Counted from the stretch's first letter, positions 1 to 5,832 are shown. The stretch is DNA of 6,968 nt from CAZESH01 sp964514665 (GCA_964514665.1 CAZESH010000238.1:1-6968); one strand, 5' to 3'. Translations and numbers: made by a program. The notes: generated by a model from the letters alone, not told the origin.

Positions 1-1471
1 GATGCGTGATAAACCAGGGAGGAATCATCCGTCCGCCCCAAATCTGCTTGGCCCCTCCCGCTTGCAGGATGCCCGTGACTTTCTCATAGAAAAAACGATG
101 CATGTTCTGCAGCTGCGGACTCCACTCGATGGTGATTCTGGGCAGAGGAAAACCGGCTCCGTTCCTGGCGGCGGGATCCAAATCAATGCTTGAGCCCAGC
201 ATCGGGGGATCGGTCAAAAAGGCGTGAACCTGATAATAATGCGCATAGCTTTCCTGAATAAACCGTTTGAAGGGCGCTCCCCAGGCAGGTACGCCCGGCG
301 GCAAATCAACCGTTTGTGCGAATTCTATCGGAAGCCCTGCATTGCCTGTAGCTCTGGCTCCATATATGTACCCGCCCATGATAAAATCAAGTCCCGTATG
401 GTCAAAATGATTTTCTTCGAATTCCGTAATCGCGGTCACCGACTCGGACGGTCCGACATGCGCCTGCATCCGCTCGGCAAACAAACCATTCACCCCAAAA
501 CGGGGGTGGTGATGAAAATATTTGCCTACCTGTCCGTACGCATTGCCGATCCCTTCAGGGGCGAACCGGCTTTTGGACAGCAGCAGCAGCCAAACGTTGT
601 ATACCGTGTTGGCGGCAAGGATGACGATCCCGCCTTTAATCGTCTTGCTCTTCCCCTGCGCGTCCAGACATTCGACGCCCGACACATGCTCCCGGTCCTG
701 CATCACCAGCCGTACGGCATAATGCTCCGCAAGCAGCGTGAAATTCGCTTTCTTTTGCGCTTCCCTGAGCTCCGTAACGCGCGTATTCGACTTCGCATCG
801 AGCGTGCATCCAAAGCTCTGGCAAAAGCCGCAGTAACCGGTTCGGCTTCTTCCTTGATAATCCCTGGACAGGATTGCGGTGGGCAACGGGAAAGGCTTAT
901 AGCCCAAGGAACGGCATGCGTCTGCGAAATGATTTGTTGCATAGCCCTGCTCGATAGGCGGATTCGGATAAGGTTTTTTGCGCGGCGCACCATGATGCAT
1001 CTGATCGGCGTCGCCCGACACCCCGAAGCGGTATTCAAATTTTTCATAATACGGCTCCAAGTCTTCATAGCTGATCGGCCAATTGGCAATAGCTCCGCCC
1101 GGAATCTGTCCCCACACGTCCAACTGGCGAAAGGTGTCTGTATCAAACCTCCAGCATACGCCGCCCCAGTGGTTCATCGTTCCGCCGGGTCCCCAACCGT
1201 CCATCATGTGCGTCAACCGGGGGAAAACCTTTTCCGTCTTGGCGCGCGCATGGGGCCGCCAAGTCATCCCGCCAAATTTGGGCGTTGCCCAAAGCAGATC
1301 TTGCCTGATCGGGAAGCGCAACTCGTCCATGGAAAAATTCTTGGTTTCGAATAAAGGCCCCCTCTCCAGCACGCAAACCTGCAATCCCGCATCCGTCAGC
1401 TCCCTGGCCAGAATGCCTCCGGCTGTTCCCGCTCCGACAATGACTGCGTCAAATTCGAAGTCAGCGTTCAT
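1..1471 (-). CDS. GMC-family FAD oxidoreductase, gluconate 2-dehydrogenase large-subunit-like (partial, C-terminus outside window)
   Basis: Reading the minus strand from ATG at 1471 gives 490 open codons to the window edge; family members are usually about 560-570 residues. Family role: FAD-dependent oxidation of a sugar, sugar acid or other alcohol, passing electrons to a partner. Seen: an N-terminal Rossmann FAD motif VIVGAGTAGG (residues 10-19) ending in LERGP (35-39); the GMC flavin-loop region GPGGTMNHWGG (94-104); a Cys-rich segment YCGFCQSFGC (213-222), at the place where related FAD sugar dehydrogenases have iron-sulfur ligands; and an FAD-proximal segment VILAANTVYN (283-292). The C-terminal GMC domain with the catalytic His lies off the window. 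There is no signal peptide. The start overlaps the last 11 nt of the subunit-3 gene in another frame, so translation is probably coupled; only a weak SD-like ACGGGA precedes it. The family is certain, the substrate unknown. Confidence 0.9.
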   Translation of the reverse strand, partial: MNADFEFDAVIVGAGTAGGILARELTDAGLQVCVLERGPLFETKNFSMDELRFPIRQDLLWATPKFGGMTWRPHARAKTEKVFPRLTHMMDGWGPGGTMNHWGGVCWRFDTDTFRQLDVWGQIPGGAIANWPISYEDLEPYYEKFEYRFGVSGDADQMHHGAPRKKPYPNPPIEQGYATNHFADACRSLGYKPFPLPTAILSRDYQGRSRTGYCGFCQSFGCTLDAKSNTRVTELREAQKKANFTLLAEHYAVRLVMQDREHVSGVECLDAQGKSKTIKGGIVILAANTVYNVWLLLLSKSRFAPEGIGNAYGQVGKYFHHHPRFGVNGLFAERMQAHVGPSESVTAITEFEENHFDHTGLDFIMGGYIYGARATGNAGLPIEFAQTVDLPPGVPAWGAPFKRFIQESYAHYYQVHAFLTDPPMLGSSIDLDPAARNGAGFPLPRITIEWSPQLQNMHRFFYEKVTGILQAGGAKQIWGGRMIPPWFITH

Positions 1472-1901
1472 ATACAATCCCGTCTAGAGAGTAATACAGC
1501 TTGGGGTGTTGAGGTGTTTCGTTGATTTCTGCGCCCGTTCGGAACCGCGAGCCTTCAAATCCGATCAGCCGCCAGCCGTAAGCCTGATCGTTGCCCCCAT
1601 AGATCGGATCGGAAAAAACCCCTTCCAAAGTGTGATCCCTGACAAAACGGAAAAAATCCGTTTGCTCCTGAGATTTCAACAAACCGTATAACTGCTCGCC
1701 ATTCAGTTCCGGCAGCGGACGCCGGTACATCTGAAACGCTTGCGCCGCAAACCTGTTCAAGCCCTCCCGGTAAATACCCAGCAGCATCGGATTGGCCTCC
1801 ATATCGCGCTGAATGAAAGCATAAGCTTTCGCTTCCGCCGCACCGGGAAAAATCATCTCGTTTATCCTTTGAATCAGCCGAATTTCCATATCGGAAAGCA
1901 C
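1461..1901 (-). CDS. Gluconate 2-dehydrogenase subunit 3 family protein
   Basis: This 146-residue protein is the usual small partner of GMC-type dehydrogenases such as three-subunit gluconate 2-dehydrogenase; it is thought to help maturation and stability of the flavin subunit. Seen: an N-terminal stretch SDMEIRLIQRINEMIFPG (3-20), typical of family N-termini, and the hallmark segment DHTLEGVFSDPIYGGN (89-104) followed by GWRLIGFEG (109-117). I chose GTG at 1901 because AAGGGG lies 8 nt upstream (1909-1914) and the product starts where the family does. The frame stays open to a GTG at 2033, but that site has no SD and would add 44 residues unlike any signal peptide. Characterised subunit 3 proteins often carry a Tat signal; this one has none, so the enzyme is probably cytoplasmic. 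It overlaps the GMC gene by 11 nt. Confidence 0.88.
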   Translation of the reverse strand: MLSDMEIRLIQRINEMIFPGAAEAKAYAFIQRDMEANPMLLGIYREGLNRFAAQAFQMYRRPLPELNGEQLYGLLKSQEQTDFFRFVRDHTLEGVFSDPIYGGNDQAYGWRLIGFEGSRFRTGAEINETPQHPKLYYSLDGIVYER

Positions 1902-1908
1902 TCGCAGA

Positions 1909-1914
1909 ACCCCT
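1909..1914 (-). promoter_or_regulatory. Ribosome binding site deciding the GTG start of subunit 3
   Basis: AAGGGG on the minus strand, 8 nt upstream of GTG 1901. It is the only good Shine-Dalgarno match in this frame and supports the 146-residue protein over the 190-residue reading from 2033. Confidence 0.7.
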
Positions 1915-1934
1915 TTACATAAAAGTTTACAAAA

Positions 1935-1963
1935 ATTATATGCAGATAACGGGGGTTTCTTTC
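1935..1963 (-). promoter_or_regulatory. Possible promoter of the subunit 3-GMC operon
   Basis: A perfect TATAAT hexamer (1935-1940, minus strand) lies about 26 nt above the ribosome binding site and downstream of a probable terminator. The hexamer 17 nt further upstream (GAAAGA, 1958-1963) is a poor -35, so recognition would rest on the -10 or on an activator. Called mainly from position and the -10. Confidence 0.35.
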
Positions 1964-2002
1964 CAAATAAACAGAACCCTTGCCGAAAGGCAGAGGGGCT
2001 CT
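1964..2002 (-). terminator. Probable intrinsic terminator of the nitroreductase gene
   Basis: Minus-strand hairpin with outer arms AGAGCCC (2002-1996) and GGGTTCT (1979-1973, one G-T pair), inner arms TGCC/GGCA and a TTTC loop, then GTTTATTT. The two stem blocks are separated by a small asymmetric bulge. It starts about 38 nt after the nitroreductase stop, and the U-tract is modest. It separates the nitroreductase from the GMC unit. Confidence 0.55.
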
Positions 2003-2039
2003 GGGAGATAAATTCGATATGATTTTCCTGCACAATCGG

Positions 2040-2636
2040 CTATTTCTCGAATACAACTTCCTGCAGCGGCTTTCTGGTGTTGGGATGTTCCCTTTCCTGC
2101 AGAATCGCGTCGAGCATTTCCTTCTCACCGCGGTAGCCGATGGAGATTATCGCATGAAGCTCATAGGAATCGGGAATCTGCAGCATCCGGCGGGCTTCGT
2201 CTCTGTCAAAACCGCCGATTGCATGCGTGCTGAGACCGAGCAAAAGCGCCTGCAGCGCCATATGGCCCCAAGCCGCACCGGCGTCGAAGGCGTGAGCGCC
2301 GTTCGGATCTCCGTTTTCCCTTTTCGTATCCGAAGCCACCAGCACAAGTACAGGAGCTTTGGAGGCCCAAGATTGATTAAACGGATTCAAAAATTGCCGG
2401 AACAGCTGCAGCCGTTCTTCCGTATTCGCCACGTAAAAGCGCCAAGGCTGGTCGTTGTACGATGACGGGGCCCAATGCGCTGCCTCCAAAATGGAGTAAA
2501 GATCCTCATCGGAAACTTTGCGATCGGCATATGCCCGGGACGACCAGCGGTTTAAAAATAACGGGCTGACGCCATGTTCAGACTTGCGGTATACTTCTAC
2601 CTCAGGCTGCTCGGCAAGATGTACGGTAACACTCAT
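2040..2636 (-). CDS. Nitroreductase-family FMN oxidoreductase
   Basis: A 198-residue cytoplasmic flavoprotein, full length for the family, which usually acts as an FMN homodimer using NAD(P)H to reduce nitroaromatics, quinones or other acceptors. Seen: the N-terminal FMN phosphate motif RWSSRAY (30-36), the hallmark SSYNDQPWRF (58-67), the helix DAGAAWGHMALQALLLG (118-134) that packs on the flavin, the IGGF turn (140-143) and the C-terminal IGYRGE (166-171). ATG 2636 has a strong AGGAGG seven nucleotides upstream (2644-2649). The gene has its own promoter and terminator and stands alone between two redox operons. Ordering of motifs is normal and no key segment is missing. The physiological substrate cannot be told from sequence. 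Confidence 0.93.
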   Translation of the reverse strand: MSVTVHLAEQPEVEVYRKSEHGVSPLFLNRWSSRAYADRKVSDEDLYSILEAAHWAPSSYNDQPWRFYVANTEERLQLFRQFLNPFNQSWASKAPVLVLVASDTKRENGDPNGAHAFDAGAAWGHMALQALLLGLSTHAIGGFDRDEARRMLQIPDSYELHAIISIGYRGEKEMLDAILQEREHPNTRKPLQEVVFEK

Positions 2637-2669
2637 TAGACTTCCTCCTATCCATATATCATTCGTCTA

Positions 2670-2698
2670 ATAATAACATATATATAGGAGCTAATCAA
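2670..2698 (-). promoter_or_regulatory. Sigma-A type promoter with extended -10 for the nitroreductase
   Basis: Minus strand: TTGATT (-35, 2693-2698), 17 nt, then TATTAT (-10, 2670-2675) preceded by TG at the extended -10 position. The expected transcript start is near 2663, giving a leader of about 27 nt that contains the SD. The leader also holds an ACGAATG-TATAT-AGG element (2647-2666) resembling one upstream of the four-gene operon. Confidence 0.65.
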
Positions 2699-2717
2699 AA
2701 GTTAGTATAAATGTTCG

Positions 2718-3314
2718 CTATGAACTGGCTTTGGTGATCCGCTGCGCCTGATTTTTCGGCTCCCGCTTCTGTCCGCCCGGCCCGCTCTTTTTGTTCGCAG
2801 AAACTCTTATCCGCAGGACGATGACTGCCACAAATGCTGCCGCCGTTATGACGTAGAATGCTTGTGCCCATGCATGCTTCGTATCCGAACCGACCATCAG
2901 GCCGTGAATCAGGGAGAGCAAATAAGCGGGAAAGGCCAAATAATGAACCGAACGCCAAAGCTTTCGCCCGAATTTTTTCATCCAATCCGAAGTAACCAGC
3001 AGAAGAAAAAAGAAATACAAGGAAAGCGTGCCGAATCCGCTTGCCCAAGGTTGATAACCGGCGGTAAAAGGAACAAATACCGCTTTCAAGGAAAAGGGTT
3101 GATAGCTGTCAATCGTCAATACCATGCCATGCAGCAGGCCGAATAAGAATCCGAGCCAGCCCGTCAGCTGATGAAGCGGCATAAATACGCCGCGAAGATT
3201 GGCAGAGAGCAGCTTGCCGTAGCTGAAAACACCGAAAACAACGGATAGAAACAGCAGAAAGTATGAAGTCATTCCGGCCGCTTTGATCACACTCCATGTA
3301 GACAACCAGGTCAC
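2718..3314 (-). CDS. Ferric-reductase-like transmembrane di-heme protein
   Basis: A 198-residue membrane protein of the ferric-reductase-like transmembrane domain family (related in fold to MsrQ/YedZ and the NOX/FRE heme core). Hydrophobic segments lie near residues 9-31, 46-68, 92-109, 119-141 and 150-169. Two His pairs fit b-heme ligation across two helices: H48 and H62 in one, H124 and H137 in the other, spaced 14 and 13 residues as in the family. It has no FAD or NAD(P)H domain, so electrons must come from a separate partner or the quinone pool. The C-terminal tail (170-198) is basic and probably cytoplasmic. Start is GTG 3314, with AAGGTGG at 3322-3328; it overlaps the apbE stop as GTGA, so translation is coupled. 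It is the last gene of the four-gene operon; no convincing terminator follows. Confidence 0.85.
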   Translation of the reverse strand: MTWLSTWSVIKAAGMTSYFLLFLSVVFGVFSYGKLLSANLRGVFMPLHQLTGWLGFLFGLLHGMVLTIDSYQPFSLKAVFVPFTAGYQPWASGFGTLSLYFFFLLLVTSDWMKKFGRKLWRSVHYLAFPAYLLSLIHGLMVGSDTKHAWAQAFYVITAAAFVAVIVLRIRVSANKKSGPGGQKREPKNQAQRITKASS

Positions 3315-4282
3315 CGTAAAACCACCTTTTCTGCATAATCATAAAGCTTGCGGTTAAGCAGCATTTCTCCGTCGCGTTTCACAACAACATAGCCGAGTCG
3401 GGGAAAATGGGTTTCCATCCAATCGGGAATTTGATCGCTTTCGAGCATGCAAAGAATTTTCGACGCGATCTCCGCCTCTCCCGTTTCCGTGCCCAGCACG
3501 GTGGCTTGGACGACGTCGCTTTGCGCGGGAAGTCCGGTTCTACCATCCAAAATATGATGGCGCGGCACTCCCCCCTGCAGCCAGCTGCGATGCAGCACAT
3601 TGGAAGTGGCGATTGCCGCTTCCCTCACCCAAAGCTGCAGCAGCTCCTCCTGCTCTTCCTGCGGATGCTGAATCCCGATATACCAAGGCTCCGCATCGCT
3701 CCATACGAACAGATCACCGCCGCCATCCACCATTCCCTCCGAAATTGCGAATTCCCGCCGCATCATGGCGCTGGCGCGATCGACCGTCCAGCCTTTGCCG
3801 ATGCCGCCAAGGTCAAGCTCTGCATCCGTATGGCGGGCAACTTTCCAGCCCGCTTCGCTGAAAGCGAGCGCATCCGGATCGGTAACGGGGTAAAAGGCGG
3901 CAAGACCTTCGACCGGCAGCTGGGTATCTTGCAAGTGCTCGAATGAGCGGTCGTAGCCGAGCCGGCGCAGGCTTTCGGCAATAAAGGGCTGAAACCTGTA
4001 GCCGGTTTTGACGGCGTACTCCCAAGCTTTCTGCAGCAAGCTGTATAGAGAGGGCGACACTTCCATATATTGACCAGGGAGAGCCTGATTTAATCGGGAC
4101 AATTCGCTGTCGGGCAAAAAACGCGAAGCTTTACGCTCGATTTCGTTAAACCATTGGATCACCGGCCGCTGCCAGTACGCGAGCGGAGTTTCCGTCCTGC
4201 CGACAGCGCACATCTGTGTGTTCATTGCGCGGAATTCCACTCCCGGGTAATGATCGGCGGTAGAAGCCGGGGAGCGCCGCAT
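3311..4282 (-). CDS. apbE: FAD:protein FMN transferase (ApbE family)
   Basis: A 323-residue ApbE-family protein. The family splits FAD and attaches FMN to a Ser/Thr of a target protein, using Mg2+. Seen: SRFLPDSELSRLN (53-65, family motif), DLGGIGKGWTVDRA (157-170, the DLGG-KG signature), VDGGGDLFV (185-193), ATSNVLHRSW (225-234, usually TSG) and HHILDGRTGLPA (242-253, usually HIxDPxTG). Odd: the late metal-binding region reads EAEIASKIL (269-277), where the family normally has an Asp four residues before a Thr; here these seem to be Ala and Ser. There is no signal peptide or lipobox, although many ApbE proteins are exported lipoproteins. I chose ATG 4282 because AGGAG sits 8 nt upstream (4291-4295); a GTG at 4303 lacks an SD. 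The gene starts 1 nt after the upstream stop. Confidence 0.9.
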   Translation of the reverse strand: MRRSPASTADHYPGVEFRAMNTQMCAVGRTETPLAYWQRPVIQWFNEIERKASRFLPDSELSRLNQALPGQYMEVSPSLYSLLQKAWEYAVKTGYRFQPFIAESLRRLGYDRSFEHLQDTQLPVEGLAAFYPVTDPDALAFSEAGWKVARHTDAELDLGGIGKGWTVDRASAMMRREFAISEGMVDGGGDLFVWSDAEPWYIGIQHPQEEQEELLQLWVREAAIATSNVLHRSWLQGGVPRHHILDGRTGLPAQSDVVQATVLGTETGEAEIASKILCMLESDQIPDWMETHFPRLGYVVVKRDGEMLLNRKLYDYAEKVVLR

Positions 4283-4283
4283 G

Positions 4284-4775
4284 TCAGGATCTCCTGGTGA
4301 CACGGTTACTTTTCACAGGCGGGGGCGTAGGTGCAGGAGTGCTGACCGCAGCCTGCTGCTTATTCGCCGCAGGAGGCTTGACCGCCGTCTTGACGGGAGT
4401 CGGAGCCGCGACCTGAATGGTCGCAGTTTGAGCGGCAGTGCTGCCCGAAGAATCCCAATTCAGCTGTTCAAGCTGAAGCTCCCGCTGCTTCTTGACTTCC
4501 GCCGGCAAATTCTCGACCTTGAGGAATTCCGTCCGCGAATGGACGAAAGTTTGGATGGCAGAACCCGCTTTGGGCGCCGCAACTTTCTCTTCCTTGGATA
4601 CTGGCACGAGCGGCGCCGCATCCTCTGTAGGGAGCGGCAAACTGTCAGCCGCCGCTGCGTCCGCCGTATTCGCTGCTCCCGTTGTTTGATGGCTCTGGGT
4701 CATATACAAAAATCCGGTAAAGGAAAGTACGCCGGTAATGCCGGCCGCCCATTTGGGCCATTTTTTCACCGCCAT
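4284..4775 (-). CDS. Membrane-anchored Ala/Pro/Thr-rich hypothetical protein
   Basis: I do not recognise a family. The 163-residue product has a short basic N-terminus (MAVKKWPKW), one hydrophobic segment (about 10-25, no clear cleavage site) and then a low-complexity Ala/Pro/Thr/Gln-rich outer part, consistent with a single-pass protein exposed outside the membrane. The middle (72-107) is less biased and rich in charged residues and could form a helix (LPAEVKKQRELQLEQLNW, 90-107). The end (120-155) has Pro-Thr/Pro-Ala runs, likely a wall-spanning linker. A WDSSGST segment (107-113) loosely resembles the [ST]-G-A-T site modified by ApbE. Start: ATG 4775 with AAGGGGG 8 nt upstream (4784-4790); an in-frame TTG at 4781 is too close to that SD. 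It lies 2 nt after the previous stop and 1 nt before apbE, so it belongs to the same operon. Confidence 0.75.
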   Translation of the reverse strand: MAVKKWPKWAAGITGVLSFTGFLYMTQSHQTTGAANTADAAAADSLPLPTEDAAPLVPVSKEEKVAAPKAGSAIQTFVHSRTEFLKVENLPAEVKKQRELQLEQLNWDSSGSTAAQTATIQVAAPTPVKTAVKPPAANKQQAAVSTPAPTPPPVKSNRVTRRS

Positions 4776-4777
4776 GC

Positions 4778-5494
4778 TCAAATCCCCCTTTTCAGGTCAA
4801 ACGCATTGGTTTGCGGATTCCACTTTACCGAATACTTCAATTCATCCGCCAGCACGTTCAAAGGAACATAATAGTGTTGCCCTTTGGAAAAAGGAGCTGC
4901 AGCAATCGATTTTTTAACCCCATCCTCGTAGAACACCTTTTTCCCTGTATGGAAAATCAACTGGCGCCCATTCACATACACTTCCAGCAATGTTCCTTTG
5001 CTGTATTGAACAAAGGGGATTTGCAGATGATTCAGAACCGCATCGGCAGGCACCAACGGAGTGCCGCCGCGAACGGCCACGGTCACTTTTAACGGTTGGT
5101 CCGAATCTTGGAACAGAAGCCCTGCCGTTGCCCCATCCTTATAAGTATAAGCAGGTTTTGCAGTGGCTTTGGGCGTCGGTTTGATTACCGGAGCCGGGCT
5201 TGGAGTCGGACTGGCCGCCGGCGATTCCGTTACGGCTTGATGCTCATTCTCATAACCGTCGTCTTCATGCTCGCTTTCTCTGTCTCCTCCGCGGTATTCC
5301 CCTTGATCCTCGTATTCATCATCTTCCGATTCGCCATGCTCCTCATAAACTTGCGTGTTTGTTTCATATCGATGTGCATCCTCGCCTTTTTCGGCATGTA
5401 CGAACGTGCCGTGCAGCGCCGCCCAAAATAATAAAATAAAGCTGAACAGCAGCATTCTTTTGACATTTTTCTTGGTCTTCGCGGCTTCCATCAT
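4778..5494 (-). CDS. Secreted acidic/His-rich protein with copper-amine-oxidase N-terminal-like domain
   Basis: The 238-residue product has a signal peptide (basic MMEAAKTKKNVKRM, hydrophobic core about 14-28, likely cleavage after VHA at 34). Then comes a very acidic, His- and Tyr-containing region (35-88) with many Glu/Asp, a Pro/Ala/Thr linker (89-115) and a C-terminal domain (about 134-236) resembling the copper-amine-oxidase-N (stalk) domain common in Paenibacillus envelope proteins: VYVNGRQL (172-179), YYVPLNVLADEL (208-219) and VKWNPQTNAFDL (223-234). That domain is not itself an oxidase; the name is historical. A KDGATAG stretch (119-125) sits just before it. The frame is open to 5581, but ATG 5494 has AAAGGAAG upstream (5501-5508) and gives a proper signal peptide. 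First gene of the four-gene operon; function unknown. Confidence 0.82.
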   Translation of the reverse strand: MMEAAKTKKNVKRMLLFSFILLFWAALHGTFVHAEKGEDAHRYETNTQVYEEHGESEDDEYEDQGEYRGGDRESEHEDDGYENEHQAVTESPAASPTPSPAPVIKPTPKATAKPAYTYKDGATAGLLFQDSDQPLKVTVAVRGGTPLVPADAVLNHLQIPFVQYSKGTLLEVYVNGRQLIFHTGKKVFYEDGVKKSIAAAPFSKGQHYYVPLNVLADELKYSVKWNPQTNAFDLKRGI

Positions 5495-5698
5495 AGTGTT
5501 CTTCCTTTCTTGAGCTTTTTTTTCGAGTTTACAAGCAAAGGATGAAAATTTACTGAAAACAAAAAATCCTATATATACCATTCGTAGCGTGCCGATAAAA
5601 TGTGACGCAAATATTAAATTTTCCTGAAAAACGTATCTCCCGATACTGGCTCGGGTTCAAAGAAACAACTTTCCGCCGTACCGACTATTGAATCCCAA
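5495..5698 (-). promoter_or_regulatory. Upstream region of the four-gene operon
   Basis: This 204-nt stretch has no convincing gene. On the minus strand a possible extended -10 (TGGTATATA, 5572-5580) lies within an ACGAATG-TATAT-AGG element (5568-5585); the matching -35 is poor. Two imperfect 16-nt direct repeats (plus strand AAAATTTACTGAAAAC at 5545-5560 and AAATTTTCCTGAAAAA at 5616-5631, 13 of 16 identical) flank it and could be operators, though they are AT-rich. A small hairpin CCCGA/TCGGG lies at 5639-5655. The promoter must lie here because the insertion sequence starts at 5699. Confidence 0.4.
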
Positions 5699-5744
5699 GG
5701 GGCTGTCCCATAAGGTCTAATTTTTTGACCTGAGGGATAGCCCC
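5699..5744. repeat. Long hairpin at the left end of the insertion sequence
   Basis: Three stem blocks pair in order: GGGGCT (5699-5704) with AGCCCC (5739-5744), TCCC (5706-5709) with GGGA (5734-5737), and AGGTC (5713-5717) with GACCT (5727-5731), around a 9-nt T-rich loop. The plus strand then continues ATTATTTT, so the structure could end transcripts entering the element from outside. The outer arm is also the presumed transposase-recognised end. Confidence 0.8.
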
Positions 5745-5768
5745 ATTATTTTAAAATTCGAACACAAA

Positions 5769-5832
5769 AAGAAACCGTTTCTTGGTAAAATGGAAGTGAC
5801 GAGCAACCATTTTAGTAAAGGAGCCGTTTCTT
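5769..5832 (+). repeat. Inverted and direct repeats in the transposase leader
   Basis: AAGAAAC/GTTTCTT forms a near-palindrome (5769-5783). TAAAATGG (5786-5793) and CCATTTTA (5807-5814) form an 8-bp stem with a 13-nt loop directly before the ribosome binding site. CCGTTTCTT occurs twice (5775-5783 and 5824-5832). Such leader structures in insertion sequences can limit transposase translation; that role is inferred here. Confidence 0.5.
5817..5823 (+). promoter_or_regulatory. Ribosome binding site of the transposase, pointing to a TTG start at 5832
   Basis: AAAGGAG lies 8 nt before TTG 5832 but 26 nt before ATG 5850, so the natural start is the TTG. That start runs into TAA at codon 4 (5841-5843), in the same frame as the transposase. 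Confidence 0.6.

Noticed and set aside
224..1354. Long plus-strand reading frame of 376 codons
   Set aside because: It lies antisense to the GMC oxidoreductase, whose motifs are clear on the minus strand; the plus-strand translation shows no family motif and no ribosome binding site.
703..1376. Two minus-strand frames inside the GMC gene
   Set aside because: They are out-of-frame shadows; the true frame from 1471 stays open with FAD motifs throughout.
1902..2033. 44-residue N-terminal extension of subunit 3 from GTG 2033
   Set aside because: No Shine-Dalgarno at 2033, no signal-like sequence, and a probable terminator lies within the extension.
2701..2717. Terminator after the ferric-reductase-like gene
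   Set aside because: Only a 4-bp GTTC/GAAC stem without a T-tract; too weak, so read-through into the nitroreductase is possible.
5495..5581. 29-residue extension of the secreted protein to 5581
   Set aside because: It would bury the signal peptide behind a long N-terminus, lacks an SD, and overlaps the promoter region.
5600..5628. ECF sigma-factor promoter (GGAA ... CGTC) upstream of the operon
   Set aside because: The spacer on the minus strand is only about 12 nt, shorter than the usual 15-17.
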